From contig CP053159.1 of assembly GCA_014607495.2 (NCBI GenBank), forward strand, positions 7,261,501 through 7,325,500: 64,000 bases of DNA. Direction: 5' to 3'. The position numbers and the translations under genes are program-made. The notes beneath the pieces are model-generated. The model did not search any database. It was given only the letters and a program-made list of their open reading frames with translations, and was not told the DNA's origin. Below are positions 1-14,193 of the stretch, piece after piece. This DNA comes from Carposina sasakii (taxonomy: Eukaryota; Arthropoda; Insecta; Lepidoptera; Carposinidae). The stretch's first letter is position 1, and each line of letters opens with the position of its first letter.

Positions 1-144
1 CCGATACAATTGACGCGGAGAGCAAAGATTACTGATAATCAAATCAAAAATACATTTCCTGCTAGTAATAACACTGTCGTATAACCCAAACCTAGGGTAC
101 TTGTTCAGCATTTCAGTATTTGCCTGGCTGTCACACACGCCCTG
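1..144 (-). mobile_element. MITE family A, cut by the window edge
   Basis: Matches the right-hand part of 34162-34632 (GATACAATTGACGCGGAGAG ... TTTGCCTGGCTGTCACACAC) and ends at CCCTG, followed by TA. Confidence 0.75.
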
Positions 145-584
145 TATACCTATACCTGTGGGACGAAAGTGGGAAGAATGAGACTTTGTAACCACTCTAC
201 GTAGGCGGTTTGTTAGGGTAATAATAGTGGGTGTATTAATGTAAGCTCTCTTGTCTTCTTGATGGATTCTATACTTACATTACCTATATTTACATTGTCG
301 TCTATTCTTTTACGTATTTTGGACAGATCGATGGATATCTAATACATAAGTAATGTAGGTCGTAGTGTTTATTGAAATAAGTTCTATAGAAATTTATGCA
401 TTTTATATGTCGTGGTGGCTTCTCGGTAGCTTTATTCGCTGGTAACCGATAACGGCGCCACCTACCGGATCCAACTATATTTTATTTTTCCCATAATAAT
501 TTTAATTAAAATTTGTTCTCATGTCTGAAATATGGATAGGTTACTTTCATGGCATTTACCAACATACTTAATATATTACTTAAT

Positions 585-657
585 TGACCCGGTGGCTTAC
601 TGGTTATAGCGGCTGGCACGGTTTGCAGTGGTCGTGGGTTCGACTCCCACTCGGGTG
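585..657 (+). repeat. tRNA-like sequence, dispersed (SINE head)
   Basis: 73 bases with A box TGGCTTACTGG, B box GGTTCGACTCC and a five-pair T arm (GTGGG/CCCAC). They differ at only about three positions from the sequence at 23711-23784. Acceptor pairing is imperfect, and the copy number in the window argues for a SINE head rather than a working tRNA gene. Confidence 0.55.
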
Positions 658-1914
658 TTAATAATTTTGTAATACTTCATATAAGAAATAGCATTGATAA
701 AAAAAACTAAGGAAACGATGGCCAGTATACAAACAATGTACCATTTATATCACAACAGTATCAGAAGTGGACGATAATATTATTCTCGAGTTCCCTCTGA
801 CAATGCCATCCGACTACGAAATAGGATAACATTGTTTCCACTCGTTATCGGCGAGCCGTCCGATTTAAGATGGAATCTCATCCTTTTTCAGATTCATTTT
901 CCATTGCGCCATTTGAAATCGGTAAATGATTATGGTCATATGAATATTATTTCCTACTTGCTGTTACCCGCGACTTCATAGTTCATACGCGTGAACTACA
1001 GTATTTACCAATTATGTCTTTCTCCGTACTCCTGATATGTTGCAACCGATATGTTGCATTATTTCCAGAAGATTGGTTGACTAAATAATATTAATTCTTA
1101 TAATATTGCAATTAATATTATAATATTCCTTGAAATCTACGACATAAATGAATATAGTTTAACAGTTTTTTTTATTTCATTATCAGAGCAAAATTATGTT
1201 TTTTTTTTTTCTAAGTCTACGTAAAAGTTAATACAGTGAGGACTAAAAATAAAATGTGATAATAACCCATCTTCACTATCCACCATTATTCATATTTAAA
1301 ATAAATAGATAAGACCAAAAAATTGCCTTGTCCATGTCAATTAAAATTTTTGTTTTTTTGTTGGCAATTGAATATATATATTTTTTTAAATGTTGTTGTA
1401 TACATCCTTGTTTTCCTTTGCTAATTTATCAATATTTTGGTAATTTTTTGAATTTTTTCATTAAAAATTTTACTAATTCACCCAATACTATTGTGCACAA
1501 ATAGTATATATTTATTTGAAATATAATTATTTACATATTTTTTAATACTTAGTAGAGGGTAGTTATTTCTGTAAAGGTAATGTGTTGGGTTTTAGAGTTT
1601 CATAATAATTAGTGGTTTACTAATTTACTAATTTCTATAATCCTGAGGATGCCACGGTTGTTGGCGAAACATATGTAGATTATTTATCTAGTTTTTGATT
1701 TCGGAATAGTGCAATGTATTGTCTTGCATGCTAGGTGCTCGGGTCTGGTTTCTCGTGACGATTGTAGTTAGTACAAGTGCCTGTTTTCGCAGTTATGAAT
1801 TATCAGATCCGAGGGTCAGTTGAGGGTGTAGGGCCCGGTGGTGGACGCACCCATAGTGAATGTTTGAACTTCGAATTGTAAGGCCTAATACAATTTCATT
1901 CATCTTCCGTGTCT

Positions 1915-2152
1915 AAATTTGAGACTTTAATCATACGCAAATTTGCAAAAAACTATCCATAAAATTTGAGACTCGAAATCATTTGTTTCTTTTTTAACAT
2001 TGTATGAACATTCCTGAAATGTTTAGGAATTCTCCATGCTATCTATAAAAAAATTCTATAAAAAATAACATATGATTGAAATTTTATAGATAGATTCTTC
2101 ATAAGCTACATTCATAGCATATCGTTCGACGTACCCCTTTTGTTACATTCTG
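1915..2152 (+). mobile_element. MITE family C, diverged copy
   Basis: AAATTTGAGACTCGAAATCA, a run with ATGTTTAGGAATTCTCCATG, and the end ACCCCTTTTGTTACATTCTG match the right part of family C with many changes. Confidence 0.5.
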
Positions 2153-2332
2153 TAGATAAAGGAACCTTACTGTGAACCGGGAACTCCATTTTTACACCGA
2201 AGTCGAACATTACCTAACACAATTTATTCGACTCGTTCCGATATTGAAACAGAAGTGTCGCACAGTGTTCCGAAGTGATGCCTGAGGAGGTGGCCTAATA
2301 ATGTTTCTTCGTATAAAATACCGTTGGCGTAT

Positions 2333-2588
2333 AGCCGCATGGTGCCGGCAGAGTAGAACTTGTACCACCTAATACCTGCCCGTGTCTATCGTACGAGGCG
2401 ATTAAGGGTTTCCGGGAGGCGGGAAGCAGCGACTCATGTGCTGACAACATAGTCCAAAAATTTGACTGCGGTCATAAACCAGCCTGCCCAGCGTGTCGAC
2501 TATGGGCTAAAGCCTACCATGGCAGTAGCCTTGTGGCGTGCTCCGGGGGAGGCCTTCGTACAGCAGTGGATTGCAATAGGCTGACGTC
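2333..2588 (+). mobile_element. LINE 3'-end fragment (family with AGCAGTGGA...AATAGGCTGA end)
   Basis: Begins at GCCGCATGGTGCCGGCAGAG and ends at GCAATAGGCTGACG. It shares this layout with 49301-49552 and 61276-61523 and is more diverged than either. It carries no ORF. Confidence 0.7.
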
Positions 2589-2653
2589 TAAGGTGTATCG
2601 GTGATGTAAGTAAACCATGGAGGCGAGTGTTAGCTTGCTAATGAGTTCTTACT

Positions 2654-2800
2654 GTCCGATGCGATTACGGGAGTCAAGAAATGGAGAGTGCATCTGTATT
2701 TGTGCACACACTTGTGCACAAGAGTATTTCGTGCGTAGTTGGCTAATCTCCGTTGACATTGGCCGCCATGACCGGAATACGGTCGGAGACATAGAGGTAT
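2654..2800 (+). mobile_element. 3' half of second-family SINE
   Basis: GGAGAGTGCATCTGTATTTG, GCACACACTTGTGCAC, TTGGCTAATCTCCG and ATACGGTCGGAGA line up with the reverse complement of the 3' half of 42299-42646. The tRNA head is missing. Confidence 0.6.
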
Positions 2801-4705
2801 TTAACGGGGCCAGATATGTCGCATTTCCACTTTACCCTTCCTTAATGTGCCGGGCACTTGGAACACGTTCCGCAGTATCCCGCTATTCGAGACACGCTTA
2901 AATTGCAATACTCGTACCGGGTTGGATGCGTTGCATAAAGTTGTACATTTTCATTCGGGGGCTATGATGGCCGCTTATTTACAATTTCACATAACATTTC
3001 ACGAAATAACGTGAAAGTTAGTGGGTAAGAAGTAGCATAATTATTTATTGGCAATCGGGTAAAAATAGGTCATAATTATAATTTCAAAGCAGTATAAAGT
3101 AAATTAAATAATACTTTAAAATAATATCGGTAGCGACTACGAATGGTGCTACATGTTCGTAGTAAATTCGTAGTCGACTACATTCGCAAATCTCGGAAAC
3201 TACGAAGCACTAAAGTAGCTCTAGCTTAATTAAATCTACTTAATAACCCCTTTATTAACAGGATAGGTAAATTTAGGAGATTTTAATATATGATGTTTCT
3301 AAATTCTACCGGCAAGAAAATGTAGTACATGCTAAAATAAGCATTCTAAATGAAGCTCGCTTTACATTAGGCTCAGAGCCTTTACGTTTTTAAAGCTTAC
3401 CTACCTATGTATACCTAGTTTGATGGTCCTAAATTATGTTACTTTAATATGTCTATTTATTAAATTGATAAAATCTTATAAGTTATTAACATTTAGGTAT
3501 AAATTATCTAGTGCCGTTTGAACTATTTATCATCTGAGGTAATCAGACAACTTATTGTATGACATTAAAATCAAATATGCAATAAAACTAACTAACCACT
3601 ATAGAAGCGAGATGCTCACAACGAAAACATTCCTGCTTTAAGAATTATGTCGTGATCTCTAGTCATATTTTCCATTGACAAAGGCGGTTTCGAATAGGTT
3701 CGAGTTATTGAATAAAGGTGGCGCTGGTTAATGATCACAAATGAGTTTGTATTAGCGCCGCCGGTTACACCCACCAAGGATTAGGTATCTGTTCATTTAA
3801 ATTATATTCATAATCCTGATCACGTAGAATAACTGGGGGGTTGGCTACCACTCATTCCCGCCACTGTTACTGTAAGCCAGGATCAACAGAGGCGACCAGA
3901 AAAATGCAAATGAAGCATAGAAAATCCCGAGAGACCTAACAAGCGACTATAAAACATTGCGAAGTTTGAAGATAGGTACGCTTAGTATAAAATTAAGCAC
4001 TGACTGACAAAATAATTACAAGTGGACAAATGAAAATTTTTATATAACCTATAAGTTATAATGCCAACTCGCCAATAATATGTATGACAAAATAGTTTGA
4101 ATTCACGAAAATTGTGCTTATATAAGACAAGGTCATAATGAGAAATTGGTCTGGGGACATATTTAAATTATTTATTTTATTCGGGATATTTACAACGTTA
4201 TAAATAGATAGACACAGAGATAACTTACAAAAGAATGGTCAATTAAAAATTTCCACGACATTTACACAAATGAACAAGATCAGTTCAATCATTAATTCAA
4301 CATTATATTATGTGCATTAGACCAGCGCTCACATTCCCAAAGGACGTGAAGAGATGTTTGTTCCACGACATAATCGTTACTGAGTGAACATTATACCTAT
4401 ATAATGTATAAATACATATCTATTCAATATTATTATATACATTTCAATATGAGGCTTCATTTAGCGCATTCTTTAAATGGGATATCTAGCCTAATAATTT
4501 CTTATTGTCTCAAGCAGCCTTTCTGGCGATGAGTAGCAGTACCACGTGTCAGCTCCCCAGGGACCCTACCTGGCTCTTATATTTGACTAGCTTGGGATGT
4601 ACGCAATTTTATAAACTAAGCAAATAGTTGAATATTAATTTAAAACTTTTCCAGTTTTGAAATTTTATTTGTAGTATATTAACCATATGCGTATACAAGC
4701 GTAGC

Positions 4706-4842
4706 GTTGGACGCCCTCCGGTCAGATGGACCGATGACTTAAAGAGGACGGCTGGTAGTGACTGGATACTCTGGTACTGGCGTACTCTGGGGGAGCCCTA
4801 TGTCCAGCAGTTAGCAGCAGGCTAACGACGACGACGACGACC
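4706..4842 (+). pseudogene. 3' end of a LINE ORF2 with ACG-repeat tail
   Basis: 39 codons read VGRPPVRWTDDLKRTAGSDW and onward to LGEPYVQQ, then TAA at 4823. This is the C-terminal signature of RTE-like LINE ORF2 proteins. The 3' tail is a run of CGA/ACG triplets. Only the 3' end is present. Confidence 0.72.
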
Positions 4843-4844
4843 TA

Positions 4845-5009
4845 CAGGGTGTATGTGACAGCCAGGCTAATACTGAAATACTGGGCAAATACCATTGTTT
4901 TTAGTTATACGACAGTGTTATTACTTGCAGGAAATGCATTTTAAATTTGATTCGCCGCGATGTTTGCTTTCCGCGCCAATTGTATCGGGCGATCCTGTGA
5001 CTAGTTAAA
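4845..5009 (+). mobile_element. MITE family A, left third only
   Basis: CAGGGTGTATGTGACAGCCA to GATCCTGTGACTAGTTAAAT matches the first 165 bases of 31017-31493, then similarity stops. It abuts the tail of the LINE fragment 4706-4842. Confidence 0.75.
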
Positions 5010-8000
5010 TAATCTAGAATAAGATCCTACAGCCGTATTTAGCATGTTTATTTCGTGAATAATGCAGTAAATTTAATTAAAAAAAGGAACTTTGTTCGAA
5101 CCAGAAAAATTATAAGAATAACACATCCCATTTGCCATTTCCCCCCTTTTAGGTAGATCTTTGGAATGCCTTTCCAAAGTGTTGTCGAAAATGTTGATAT
5201 GTGAATACCGCTTATCATCTCTAACCAGCGCCCGTAGCATGAACATGGTGAGAGATGGCTCACATTTACGCGACAAATTCACAGATCTATGTAATGATAA
5301 GACATGTAAGTGTATGTACTATACGTGTAAAAAGGGATCGCAAAGCACTTCTTTCAGGGCAAATTCATACAGTCTTAGATTGAGTACGAGTGTCTATTCT
5401 AATTCCTAACTCCGTTTGTATACGCAAAGTTCGATCTAAGACCTTTGTCTAGTTATTATATAGCTCTGTGAATTTGACGTTTAAATGTGAGATATCTCGC
5501 TCTCACCAAATGCATGCTATGGGCGCAGATGTTCACGAGGAACGTAAACATATCAGAATATGTTTATGATATAGGTACATTCGACCCAGCATTTTACAGC
5601 TCGGTCTCGCTGGATTTTATACACGTGTCTCGTATTTTTAAATTTTTAACGAACAGCTTTTTACGGGTGAACGAAAGCCATGCAAAAATAGAAATGTGGC
5701 ACACAGACTGTTATTAAATTTTGTATCTGCAATATATAGAGCAGTTAATATTCATTGGTTTTAAAGTCCATTGCACACATCGATTTTATTATGAACATTG
5801 TGAGGTAATATTTTTTTCGCAGGTTAATGTGCAATACTGGATGCAATCTTTGTGTCCGTTTAAACTCTATGATTACTCCTAAAATCAGCTATACGTTTTG
5901 ACTATAAGATTACACTTCTTAAGCTATTTAAGTTAAGGTAGGTACCTACTCTACCCTACTATTTAAGAAGGATACCTACATAAATTATTGCTAGGAGAGT
6001 ATCTTATAATTTATCCATGACTGCAGGGTTGACCCTCATCGGACTAGAGATTGAACGACTGACAGATGAGGTTAACCTTGTACCGTAAAGTTAACTCTAC
6101 TTTAATGAAAATATGTACAATTTTATAACGGAATATAATATAACAAAAAAGTTAATTAGTTTTATTACAAACGGGCGGTAAAAAAACCATACAACCTTTC
6201 TGGATTTTAATACGACTAGAATATCAGTTTTATATAATTTCTCAGATTTGTAAAATATACATTTTTGGAAGAAAAATGCATATACCCCACCACTATAATC
6301 ATACGTACCGACGTACATTGAAAGTCAGTCAAACAAAACGATTTTGTTAATTTATTTAACTTATATTCAGTATTCGAAACCAATTTATAGCCATAGCATT
6401 AGATTTTTTTTATCTGGTATATTTGGCTAGTGGTCCACGTCTGTTTGCTCAAACATACGTGTTTGCTCAGTCCATGCAATCAGTGCAGTCGGCATGCATG
6501 TCGCAAATGCAGAGCCTCATGTATATAGAGTTTGCACGCTATTTAGAGTCTGGTACGAGAGCTATCTTAGTTTTGTGTACATTTGATTATGTTTATTAGG
6601 TGGTAAGCCATTAGTAAGCATTTTCTGTCCTTGACTGTACATGTCGCGAAAGGTGTTTGGTTGAATCTGTATTGCTTAAGGCACTATAGAGGTTTACATT
6701 ACGGAGTTCGTAAAGGTATTTGCTAAATCGAGTCAGGGGTAAGCGCTCGAAATGGAGTAATTTGCGAGAGGCACGGCTTATGTAGGTCACAACGATGAAA
6801 TATGGCGAACTGAACTTGCCAGTAAGTCGAATTGCTTACTATCTTATTTAGTTTACGTGGATGATAGTCATATTTCATATACCTACCATCTTTGTCTTAT
6901 ACTATATTTTTGTTTTGTAAAACTAACACTGCTAACGATTTAAAAATGTGTCAAATATACACTTCAAACACTCTGATCATAATGTGTACATTATCTAAGG
7001 AACCCAATCTGGTTCAGAACTTTGAATTGTAATATTGTACCTTAATAAGATTGAGTTTTGTTTTATGTACCATATTTTCTTAAAAATAAAATAAAGAATA
7101 TTAAATGCAAACGTAAACAATGTTTATGTTTAGAAATAAATTGAAACTGTGTGTGTATGCTTTAATAAATCTATGTTCACTCAAACCTAATATTAACCTA
7201 CCAATTTAAAAAATAAACCTATCAAATTTAAAAAATATCAATAAGCGGACTACATATGTTCAATGCAGGTACATGTGATATAAATAAGAATCATGGATTT
7301 ATTCACCCTCTTAAGTTTTTGATGTAACGAAAATAGTGAATTTATTCGCTGAGAATTTCAAATGTAAATGCAAGAAAATTGTATGTAAGACAATTAATGT
7401 GAAGGCACAGACCACACTTGTGATTTCTATGTGTGAAGGTCTAGACTGCATCCGTAGCACATGCTACGACTACTACGAGCTACTCAGAACTACTACGGCG
7501 AGCGAATCGGAACTACGCAATTTCATTGCGTTGACTTGATTTTTGTTATTTAGGAAACTGTAATCATAGCTATTTATTGCTGTTGTAAATAAAAATATAG
7601 ATGAACTGGTTGTTTATTTTCTACTAGCGACCTGTCCTGGCTTCGCCCGGGTACAATGCTGGTAACATATAAACCTTTCTTAAATTTTATAGAATATGCT
7701 ATAGAACATACCCCACTGTACATGCAACCTCATAAAAATCTTCCCTTGATGTGGTGCCCCACAAAAAAAATTGCGTAGGTACCTACTTAATTATATTACT
7801 ATAATCAAAAGGAAAATCTCATTTCCTCACAAAAACATCGTGCTCAATCTATAGGCGTAGATATAAGCGTCGTCTGTTTGTCATGACAAATTAGATTGGT
7901 AGTATTACGCGAGGCCGGAATCGGAGAGCGACAGTCAGAGAGGCAATTTAGCTCTCATCGATTTGAGATGTCTTCGGATTCGATATCAGGCCTTTATTTC

Positions 8001-11000
8001 TATTGACGGCTTCCATATGATGCTTATTTGTGAGTTTCAGTGATTTAACTGACATTGCATCTCTGTCTCTGATCTTCTTAACAATAAATGTTATCTCTCT
8101 ATGACAGAAGTGACCTGAGAAATGCAAATATAGCAGACGAAAACCGGGGAACCTAAAAGTAACTATTTAAGTATTTATGCAAGTAGTAAATTCTGTCGAA
8201 ATACATTATTCCTGTCGCAAAGCTCCAATATTGCACACCAAATTTCTCGTAACAAAATCCTCATAAAAAAGTTAAAACTCCAATGAATAGTTAATAGCAT
8301 TTCGACAGCTATTTCACGTTTACACCTCGTCTGACCCAGTTGCTTGACATTTAAAAAGATGACATTTTCAACGAAACAAACTTTAATTATGATATGCACA
8401 TGAACGCGCTTTCTGCAATGTTGAACCAACTTTTAATAGCCAAAATTTTCACTAGCATTCCAGTTTCCAGAATATTTTCGAACGAAATTCAGAATTGTGT
8501 ACAAACAAGTTTATTAACAATATATCCACATTATTTGTTTATTATATTTATTTCCGTTTCGAAGTGTAAGTTTCGTCAAAGATTTTGTAATAAAACTGAA
8601 ATCAGAGTTGAGGCAGCTTATTATGCTCATCATTAATTCTATATGTATATCTATTAAATTCTATTATACATACCTATAATTGAATACATATCTACAACTA
8701 ACTTCTTGAATCCCGATAGAGCGATCTAATATTCGTATAAGTTAAAATATAGGATAAGAATAAAATATTCTTTAGACGTAAACACAGTGACATTTAATAT
8801 TCACCTATTTATCTGAGATCACATCCACAAAAAATTCAAATCCTTTTAAAAAGTAGTTTCAAAGTTATATTCATGACTTTCATCAGCTGACAGACACCGG
8901 CTAGTAGTTAAAACTATAAGCAAATTTCAAATTTAAATCTTTTAGTGCTGCAACTTTGAAATCAGCTCCAGCTTAATTTGTTAACAGTTTTCATTTTACA
9001 GACACATTCAACGTCCATTTTATTGTGTGCCTCAACTATGGCGCGAAGTAATTTCATTACTGTTGAGATAAACATGGTAGTAATTTCGTAACATATACAG
9101 CTATCTCTATTTTGTTCTCTGTTTATTTTCACGTTTTGTGTAGGTTTGGGTTGGGTTGGATTATTTTTCTTTTAATATTTATCTCTCCAAATGAAACTAT
9201 AGAGAAAATTGCAGTCTTAGCCATATTTTAAACTAACTTTAATGATTTTAATGATGCTCTAAGTAAGCAAAGCAACTAAGGAAGTAGATACAGAATAAAA
9301 GTCGAATAACTCGCAAAGCGAAGGGCCGTAGGAGTAAAATATGGATATTGTTATCAAAGAACAGTAACAGCTTAATAGGTATTTATTATGCAGCCTGCCA
9401 ATAAATATATCTATTAACGCCGCTAAATTCTCTTTATTGCATAAGCTCCGAACTCCCGTTAAAATATGTTAGAACAAACATCGCATCACCGATTCCATTT
9501 GTTTGATGGAACTGTGCAAAGTTGAATTGAGGATCAATAAATGTGTTTTAGTTTCGCTTCGATTCGAGAATGGAAAATGATCATATTTCATGTGGAACAC
9601 ATCGCAATTGACGTGTAGGTACCTAGATAATACAACGTTGTCAGTTGCGAGCTTACTCTATGTTTTGGACTAGATACTTATTGACAATGCTAAAATTTAA
9701 TATTAACCGTTTCCTTTCCAATGTGGTATACAAAACGGTATTTACTACCTTAATATTTACAAAATTAATGAAAATACCTAATAAGTAGGTAATAAAAGTA
9801 AATAAATACAAACACAAACTAGAATTAAAAACCGTTAGCTCGTAATAGTAAGTAATAAGAAACTTATAACAGAAGCTTATTACATACCTAGAACTCACAA
9901 ATCTAGTTAAAACATTGCAATAATATAGGCAATTTTATGGCCAGAACCTTTTCCTCCAGAATAGTTGGATGAAAAGGTTGGTGAAGAACAAAAGCTATTA
10001 TTTGGCAATTCTGGTAAGGCCCTTACTCCCTTTCAGTGTTACAATGGGCGTCTCAGTCTATTGTTAACTAACCGATTTTTGTCCTTAAATTATTAACAAT
10101 GGAAAAAGGTCATCGATTTTTCTCCAAAAAACCGTAACTTTTTACAGATACGTGATGAAGTAGCTGTCCCAATTGTTTCCATTTTCCTGTAAAATGAATA
10201 CTGGAAATAAAATAAGTAGGTACTGTATAACTCCCAACGAACGAGCAGTACCTGTAACGTAAAAATAAAAAAATACCCTTAAAAGTATTTAAATAAGATG
10301 AATGAATACATAGTATTTAATAAATATCATTATAGTCAAATAAAATAACTTAAACCTACTACAGAAAATTACATAGTACAAAAGGTTCTGTATTTTCTAT
10401 ATATTTTGTAGATACACTGGGGCACACTTCTGAATCACCTGAGAAATATGTTTGTAGAATAATGAAATATATGAAATAATTTTTATTTGCATAAGAAAGT
10501 AAATAGGTAAGAAAAAAAATTGAGGTTTACTTATAAAGAAAAACTATTCCATGACTACAAACACAACGAAGAGAATAGTAGTTATAACGGTGGTTAAAAA
10601 TAGAATAAACATTAGGCATTGTTTGCATAATATTAACGATTTAATACCGTTACGTAATGCCGCCAGTTTGTTCTGTTGTTCAGTAAATCATGATTAAAAC
10701 GTAATAATCCCACGAATACTACCATCGTAATATTGGTTGTCCAGGGTAAAGTTTGTATTCTATTCTTTATTGTACACAGACATTTTATATGGAAAAACAT
10801 TTTACATTGACAATGTACAAAGGCGTGCTTATCCCTATAAGAGATTTCTTCCAGCAAACCACTTGTGATAGCGAAATTTGGGTGAAAAAGGTAGATTTTA
10901 TGTGTACACAATACCACAGATATGATAATACTATAACAATACCAAATAAATATACTTACATAAACCTACATAATATCAATAAACCTACATAATAATAGAT

Positions 11001-11040
11001 ATCTACATACATTAAACCTAACCTACATAGACTTATATAG
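5010..11040. other. Gene-free stretch
   Basis: Only short ORFs (up to 94 codons) without recognisable motifs or biased composition. Overlapping ORFs on opposite strands (5048-5409, 8175-8636, 10633-10992) look like chance. The repeat piece at 7624 is the only recognised feature. Confidence 0.5.
7624..7665 (+). repeat. Fragment of a GGCTTCGCCCGGGTACAA repeat
   Basis: CTAGCGACCTGTCCTGGCTT followed by CGCCCGGGTACAATGCTG echoes part of 24984-25184. The rest is not recognisable. Confidence 0.4.
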
Positions 11041-11059
11041 ATCCGTTGCTACAGGCCCA

Positions 11060-11919
11060 AATAACAAGACACCATACGAAATGTGGACGAACCAAAAACC
11101 AAACCTGGAACATATAAGAATTTTTGGGAGCAAGGTAATGGTTCATGTGCCAAAGGAACGTCGACTGAAATGGGACTAAAAGTCTACAGAGCATATCCTG
11201 GTCGGTTATTCAGATAACATCAAGGGATACAGATTATTTAACACGAGAAATAATACAATTACAACTAGTAGAAATGTTACAATAATGGAAAATACTGATG
11301 AAATACTAGTTAAAGATACTGATACTAGTAAAGTGATTTAGATGTATGTTGAAGAAGATTGTATAGGTACAGAAAATAGTAAGAACGAGGAAGAAAATAT
11401 AGAAAACAAAGAATCTAAGAAAAGAGTTGTAGAAGAATATGATACAGATACAATGAACAACAAGGATAAGGAAGAAAACGTAGAACAGAATAAGTCTAAG
11501 AAAATAGTTTCAGAGCAGACCAGCAGACTACAAGCTCAGATGATGACTATCATGATGTACCAGAGATACTAGAATCAACCGTAAGAGTAAGCAAGAGAGT
11601 GAAAAAGCCCCCAAATAGATATGGCTATGGATATATGACTGCTGCTGAAGAAAGTGTCTTAGAAGATTGTTTGACCTATGATGAAGCTATAAACGGACCT
11701 GAAAAAGAACGTTGGCAAAAAGCCATCAAGGAAGAACTTCAGTGTTTCGAAGATAATGAAGCTTGGCAGTTAGTAGATCTCCCTGATAGAGGTTCTCTTG
11801 TTAAATTTAATAAAAAATATGATGCAGATAAAAATATGCGTTATAGAGCTAGATTAGTTGCAGGTGTGGACTACGATGAGACTTTTCATGGCTTGGATAA
11901 GTTAGGAATAAATATGTAG
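11060..11919 (+). pseudogene. Ty1/copia pol remnant (integrase end to RT start)
   Basis: From 11060 the frame reads NKTPYEMWTNQKPNLEHIRI, the copia integrase C-terminal signature. It stops at 11177 (TAA) and goes on in frame with STEHILVGYSDNIKGYRLF. An acidic, charged linker (11342-11572) follows. 11599-11919 then holds the start of copia RT (EAINGPEKERWQKAIKEEL, YRARLVAGVDYDETF). After this the RT stops abruptly and the last codons read like another part of the element, so an internal deletion is likely. Several stops and frame changes make it dead. LTRs were not found. Confidence 0.85.
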
Positions 11920-12584
11920 TTGTTTATTTATTCCGCTTATAGTAAGTTTGTTTACATTTGTTATGTTTCGTTATGGGGAAGTGTTGAAATGTGTGTAAAA
12001 CGTATGTTTTATCTATAGTGTTGCTGGTAGTCTATGAAATATAGATTCTTTTCTAGTCTGTGCTGATGACCCAACGTGTTTCATTTAATATTTACAATAC
12101 GAGACTTCGTTCCGATAAGTTTGCATATTTTGCTGTCGCTCGTAAAATTGTTACCTACATTACCAAGCCCCCTTTCATAAACTTTTCTGTAAACCTTATA
12201 TTGCAAAATATTGTAACATGATTAACATTAAGGTTGAAGTGTCCTGGCTGGTCTTGATACACGCAATCGAGTCATAACGCGATCGTTAGAGCGCCACATT
12301 ATACCCCGACCTGTTTATAAAGTACCACAAGATTGTAGTCTATACATGCATAATAATAGGTAATTAAAATTGTATGTGTACAAAGAAATGTATACCTACA
12401 GAGTAAGCACTAACTTTTTTATGCTCCTTACTGACGCGCAAGCAAAATCTATAAGATTTGACAATGTATTGATAGCATTACGAACAGTCGAGCGGTTCAA
12501 GCACGGCCCAACTTGTAGAGACATTTGTGTCCTCATGTATATCATATCTAACTGATGGGTAAATAACACATACATATTATATTC

Positions 12585-12800
12585 ACGGCTGTATTTCCTA
12601 GATGGGGTAGCCAGAGTTGCAGGATCATAAGAGAGATCCCACAGCCACGTTTAGCACAGCAGGGATAGGGTGTAACATCAGTGACAATGATGCTAGCTTA
12701 TCGCCCTAGGATCTTCAGTAGACTCTTACGACATGTACGGAAGGAGATGCAGCTGATGTAGGTATTCTAGAGAAACCTCGCATCAGCACAGACTAATTGG
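12585..12800. repeat. Diverged dispersed repeat, copy 1
   Basis: GATGGGGTAGCCAGAGTTGC, ATCCCACAGCCACGTTTAGC and CTTACGACATGTACGGAAGG recur in the same order in altered form at 47255-47450. Class unknown. Confidence 0.4.
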
Positions 12801-12837
12801 GCGATAACTTAAAATTATTACATACATACGAGTATAA

Positions 12838-12892
12838 TCACGCCTTTATCCCTTACGGGGTAGGCAGAGCACCAAGGGCCGATAGAACCAAA
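12838..12892. repeat. Dispersed repeat fragment, copy 1
   Basis: AATCACGCCTTTATCCCTTA then CGGGGTAGGCAGAGCACCAA is almost identical to 36960-37012. Confidence 0.55.
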
Positions 12893-14193
12893 TGGTGCCA
12901 CTTAAAATTATTGCCGAGTTAATATGAATATTCTATAAACATAATTGACTCGAGCTGTACTCGAAGGGCCGAAATTCAATAACATTGACGTATGGTTCGT
13001 CTTCACATAAACTTTAGTCATTATGGAAGATTTCTTACTTCATGCGGCCAAACAAGTTTTAACTTCACGTTGATGAAAACGTTGCCTTTGTTTTAAGTTA
13101 AACAAAACAATATTCTGTTATTTTCCTGTTGTCTGCGTGAATACGATCGTCGCCATAGATTTATTAGGCAGGCTAAAAACAACAAAATCTGTTAAATAAA
13201 ACCTACAAAAGCCTAACAGACAGCGGCACTTGCTACAACGACCCTTTTGGGAACCCACAGGTTTCAAAGTTATTCCTGTATCACGCAAACTCACAAGTTA
13301 AGAACGAATGAGTTTGTCCAACTTTTGCCACTAAAACTTTATATTTATTACTATGAACATATCTAAGAGCTAAAGCTAGTGTAATTTTGTAGGCTGGGTG
13401 GTAGGATGAGGTAGTAAAATTGTTGGTTTATTGTTACATTTTACAACTTGAGGATGGAGACAAAACATCGTATAAATCCACACCTAATGTTATCGTCGAA
13501 ATAATAAATATATAAATAGAGACAGTCCTATCCTATTATACCTCACATAGAGTATATAGACTATATATGAGGTATAATCTACATTAACTTCCAGGATGTT
13601 TACGAATCACCAACAAGTTTTAGATCCATAGGAAATATAACAAGCTTTCAACAAAAACAGAGAATTATATTAAAACCTACTTCAAAAACGCACTATATGG
13701 CCAAGTAAACTGTAGGGTACCATGTTTATATATCTGGTGAGACATAAAAATACCTCTTAGTGAAGTTTTCGTACAAACTTACGTCTAAGCCCGGCTGCTC
13801 CGAGACGACCAAGTTTGTTACGGACTGGCCCCTTTTGTTTGCTGTTGCATAATACAAGGATTTGAATTACATTTGCAACTGAACATTAAAATTGATCTGC
13901 AATTCAAATTTGGTTAAAAAAAAGGAATGTTCCGTAACGAGGAGAGTTGAGTGGCGTATTTATTTTACAAAGCTTTGTCGCATATACTGTTTTTATAGTG
14001 TATACTGTTGAACAAAATAGATACCTCTATAAATTAATGATTTAAAGACCGTGTCACCGCGCTGCGTCGTCTGCAAAATGTATATTTTTTTCTCACTTTT
14101 GCAGGTTTTGCGAAAGGGCCTCTTTCTCTTTACATTGAAAGGGTGTGGAAAGAACACGTGTCATTGCATTGGTTTATTGGTTGATACGAGTAC

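Larger units (their letters stand above)
147..4700. other. Gene-free stretch with repeats
   Basis: Apart from the tRNA-like, MITE C, LINE and SINE pieces listed separately, I see no gene. Positions 3125-3215 hold short CTACGA/TCGTAG motifs in both senses, as does 7440-7535. 1100-1600 is very AT-rich. The ORF 2617-2901 runs over a SINE fragment. Confidence 0.5.

Noticed and set aside
585..657. Functional tRNA gene
   Set aside because: Acceptor pairing is imperfect and near-identical dispersed copies point to a SINE head.
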